From Aphodosoma sp045600865 (lineage in GTDB: Bacteria > Bacteroidota > Bacteroidia > Bacteroidales > Paludibacteraceae), in the NCBI GenBank assembly GCA_045600865.1, contig JAZRYS010000229.1, positions 1 through 16,996 on the forward strand: a DNA stretch of 16,996 nucleotides. Reading direction: 5' to 3'. The first letter of the stretch is position 1; every line of letters begins with the position of its first letter. This document shows, piece by piece, positions 16,440 through 16,996 of this stretch. A program made the translations under genes and the position numbers. The notes beneath the pieces are model-generated. The model was not told where the DNA came from and did no database searches. It was given only the letters and a program-made list of their open reading frames with translations.

Positions 16440-16470
16440 CAAAGGTACGATTTATTTCCGATGTGGCAAA
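16440..16470 (-). promoter_or_regulatory. Promoter of the minus-strand AAA-ATPase_like gene
   Basis: On the minus strand, TTTG (16470-16467) is separated by 19 bases from TACCTTTG (16447-16440), matching the Bacteroidetes consensus. Transcription would start shortly after 16440, leaving a leader of about 20-25 bases before the ATG at 16412. Confidence 0.72.
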
Positions 16471-16546
16471 ATTTTTGCCTCTTTTTATGCTGCGTTGCTG
16501 CATTTTTTCAAAAAACGAAAAAAAACATCATATTATATAGTAGGAG

Positions 16547-16711
16547 GGGGCGATGTCTGACGGGCACGCCATCGATATCTCACCGACACACCAGCGATAC
16601 TCCAGCGACACACCAGCGACACTTCGCTAATCCCAAGGAGATCCTCCGCTCCAATAGCAGAGAAATAGCAGAGAAATAGCAGAGGATTAGCTTAGGATTA
16701 GCTTAGAAATG
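16547..16711. repeat. Phase-locked 11-bp repeat array, non-coding
   Basis: The 165 bp divide into fifteen consecutive 11-bp units. Units at 16591, 16602 and 16613 are near copies (CCAGCGATACT, CCAGCGACACA, CCAGCGACACT), with weaker relatives at 16547, 16558, 16569 and 16580. Units at 16657 and 16668 are identical (GCAGAGAAATA), followed by GCAGAGGATTA, GCTTAGGATTA and GCTTAGAAATG in the same phase. Eleven is not a multiple of three and no convincing gene covers the array. It sits between the divergent promoters at 16440-16470 and 16805-16836. Confidence 0.75.
16626..16702. repeat. Imperfect inverted repeat formed within the 11-bp array
   Basis: The 25 bases at 16626-16650 match the reverse complement of 16678-16702 at 20 positions. 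The loop is 27 bases and contains the identical AAATAGCAGAG units. Units 8-10 of the array therefore look like inverted relatives of units 13-14. Confidence 0.6.
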
Positions 16712-16804
16712 AAGATGAACCGCTCCTACTTCGATGCTGAAACGAACATTTATCAACACTTTTCCTGCCTGTTGAAAAAACTTTTCAAAATAATATCAAG
16801 AAAT

Positions 16805-16836
16805 ATTGTTTGAATGAGATATTTGTTGTAACTTTG
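16805..16836 (+). promoter_or_regulatory. Bacteroidetes-type promoter facing out of the window
   Basis: TAACTTTG at 16829-16836 is identical to the -7 element of the adhesin promoter, with ATTG at 16805-16808 twenty bases upstream (a TTTG at 16809-16812 is an alternative with 16-base spacing). The context ATATTTGTNGTAACTTTGC is also shared with the adhesin promoter. No start codon with a lasting frame follows before 16996, so the gene starts beyond the window. Confidence 0.65.
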
Positions 16837-16996
16837 CGAATTGGTTACGGGTTTTACCCCCCCCCAGCCTGTCCGAGAACTGGCTTTTACGGCACGCAAG
16901 TTGGTTTCGTGTAGTTTTTCACGTCACACCACACCAGGTTGAACTTGGCTATAAATGCGGCAAAACGGCTTGTGCGAGGTCATATAAAGCCTAAAT
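16837..16996 (+). other. Leader of an off-window gene, containing a C9 tract
   Basis: Bases after the promoter contain nine consecutive C (16857-16865). The only ATG later on (16955) opens a 10-codon frame. Nothing else is recognised, so this looks like a long 5' untranslated region of at least ~150 bases, or an RNA continuing past the window. Confidence 0.4.

Larger units (their letters stand above)
16471..16804. other. Intergenic region between two divergent promoters
   Basis: No gene is supported here. Besides the 11-bp array, it contains an A/T-rich stretch (16501-16545) and a short stem TTGAAAA/TTTTCAA (16772-16788). A 72-codon open frame on the plus strand (16461-16679) runs through the repeat array and shows no protein-like features. 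Confidence 0.6.

Noticed and set aside
16461..16679. Plus-strand open reading frame of 72 codons
   Set aside because: It overlaps the minus-strand promoter and the 11-bp array, and its composition reflects the repeats.
16547..16711. Possible CRISPR array
   Set aside because: The units are 11 bp with no spacers between them, and there are no cas genes nearby.
16772..16788. TTGAAAA/TTTTCAA stem as an operator
   Set aside because: It is short and A/T-rich in an A/T-rich region, so chance occurrence is likely.

Overview
The window looks like chromosomal DNA of a Bacteroidales bacterium, probably Prevotella-like. Three things suggest this. Promoters follow the Bacteroidetes pattern (TTTG about 20 bases before TAnnTTTG). 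Start codons lack a Shine-Dalgarno sequence. The largest gene encodes a secreted protein ending in a type IX secretion system (T9SS) sorting domain. Species cannot be fixed from sequence alone.

Layout, left to right. Bases 1-333 hold no gene but a dense cluster of short palindromes. Then come two tandem paralogous genes (334-1644 and 1731-3053) for ATPases of the ATPase_2/DUF234 type, each with a P-loop ATPase and a C-terminal PD-(D/E)XK nuclease-like domain. TTGCGAA-containing inverted repeats flank the first. A clear promoter (3142-3173) then drives a giant gene (3287-14734, 3815 residues). Its product has a signal peptide, three jelly-roll-like domains, thirteen fibronectin III-like domains, four copies of an unnamed ~170-residue module, a DUF5018-like domain, fourteen InlB-like repeats and a T9SS C-terminal domain. 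A strong terminator (14757-14794) follows. Convergent to it, on the minus strand, is a third ATPase/PD-(D/E)XK gene from a different family (14841-16412, AAA-ATPase_like plus PDDEXK_9) with its own promoter. The right end (16471-16996) is non-coding. It contains an 11-bp-period array of about 165 bp and a plus-strand promoter, with a C9 tract in its leader, for a gene beyond the window.

The giant protein is probably a surface or secreted adhesin exported through the Sec system and T9SS. The three ATPase/nuclease-like proteins are cytoplasmic by appearance (no signal peptides). Both families are commonly multicopy in Bacteroidetes with no settled function, and nothing here ties them to the adhesin except proximity.

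Most notable: (i) the 15-unit, phase-locked 11-bp array whose right part folds back on itself; (ii) a hidden ~480-residue super-repeat (module X plus three Fn3 domains) in the giant protein; (iii) a younger 411-bp two-domain super-repeat at its C-terminal end with a mosaic pattern suggesting recombination between copies; (iv) the palindromes around the tandem ATPases.
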